From positions 4,730 through 10,591 of the forward strand of contig PMIQ01000122.1 of NCBI GenBank assembly GCA_003157175.1: DNA of 5,862 bases. Direction: 5' to 3'. A program made the translations under genes and the position numbers. This document shows positions 5,736 through 5,862 of the stretch, piece after piece; the first letter of the stretch is position 1, and each line of letters begins with the position of its first letter. The notes beneath the pieces were generated by a model. It was not told the DNA's origin and did no database searches. It saw only the letters and a list, made by a program, of their open reading frames with translations. Origin of the DNA: Chloroflexota bacterium. GTDB lineage: Bacteria; Chloroflexota; Limnocylindria; Limnocylindrales; CSP1-4.

Positions 5736-5862
5736 CCTGCTCGCGCCAATCGCGGGTCGAACCGACGCTCTCACGCGTGCCTGCCGGCGCGAGATCGGCG
5801 CCATGCGGCGGATTTCCAGGGCGGGGCGGGCGAACACGAGCCACAATATCGAGCCAGGAGCG

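Larger units (their letters stand above)
5552..5862. other. Upstream region of the propeller gene, no supported gene
   Basis: These 311 bp to the window edge hold no gene I can support. Minus-strand frames of 91 and 133 codons cover it but are Arg/Pro/Gly-rich, with no recognisable domain and no ribosome binding site. The inverted repeat at 5675-5735 is the main structure. A 7-bp direct repeat CGAGCCA occurs at 5837-5843 and 5850-5856. The promoter presumably lies here, but no convincing -35/-10 pair was found. Confidence 0.6.

Noticed and set aside
5569..5844. Minus-strand 91-codon frame upstream of the propeller gene
   Set aside because: Arg/Gly/Pro-rich with no domain or ribosome binding site, and it runs through the inverted repeat.

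Overview
The window is a high-GC bacterial segment carrying two large genes, both on the minus strand, and no recognisable RNA gene, mobile element or CRISPR array. The many other open frames on both strands are Arg/Pro/Gly-rich shadows typical of high-GC DNA. Long Ser/Pro/Thr/Ala linkers in a secreted propeller-type protein, together with a fused transporter/spermidine-synthase-like protein, recall environmental Chloroflexota (for example Limnocylindria-like lineages) or Actinomycetota. This is an impression from composition and protein style, not a phylogenetic result.

Layout in transcription order (right to left). At 5552-5862 lies an upstream region with no convincing gene. It holds a near-perfect 12-bp interrupted inverted repeat with a 10-bp-phased direct repeat between its arms. 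At 2711-5551 is a 946-residue membrane-anchored protein: a basic, Pro-rich cytoplasmic tail ending in four LHRP pentapeptides (a 15-bp tandem repeat in the DNA), one transmembrane helix, and an extracellular part with twelve W-x-S-x-D-G-x-x-W blade motifs interrupted by Ser/Pro-rich inserts. At 2433-2710 is a GC-rich intergenic region with several hairpins and, at its gene-proximal end, a strong Shine-Dalgarno. At 30-2432 is an 800-residue polytopic membrane protein. Its two MFS-like halves are followed by a spermidine-synthase-fold domain whose usual catalytic aspartates appear to be missing.

The two genes are co-directional but 278 bp apart, so co-transcription is possible but not shown. 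No pathway can be assigned with confidence. Both are membrane proteins with a large soluble domain, and both soluble domains are predicted, the first gene's tentatively, to lie outside the cytoplasm. The points most worth checking are the altered active site and the odd topology of the fused protein, the 6+6 propeller organisation of the anchored protein, and the inverted repeat upstream of it.
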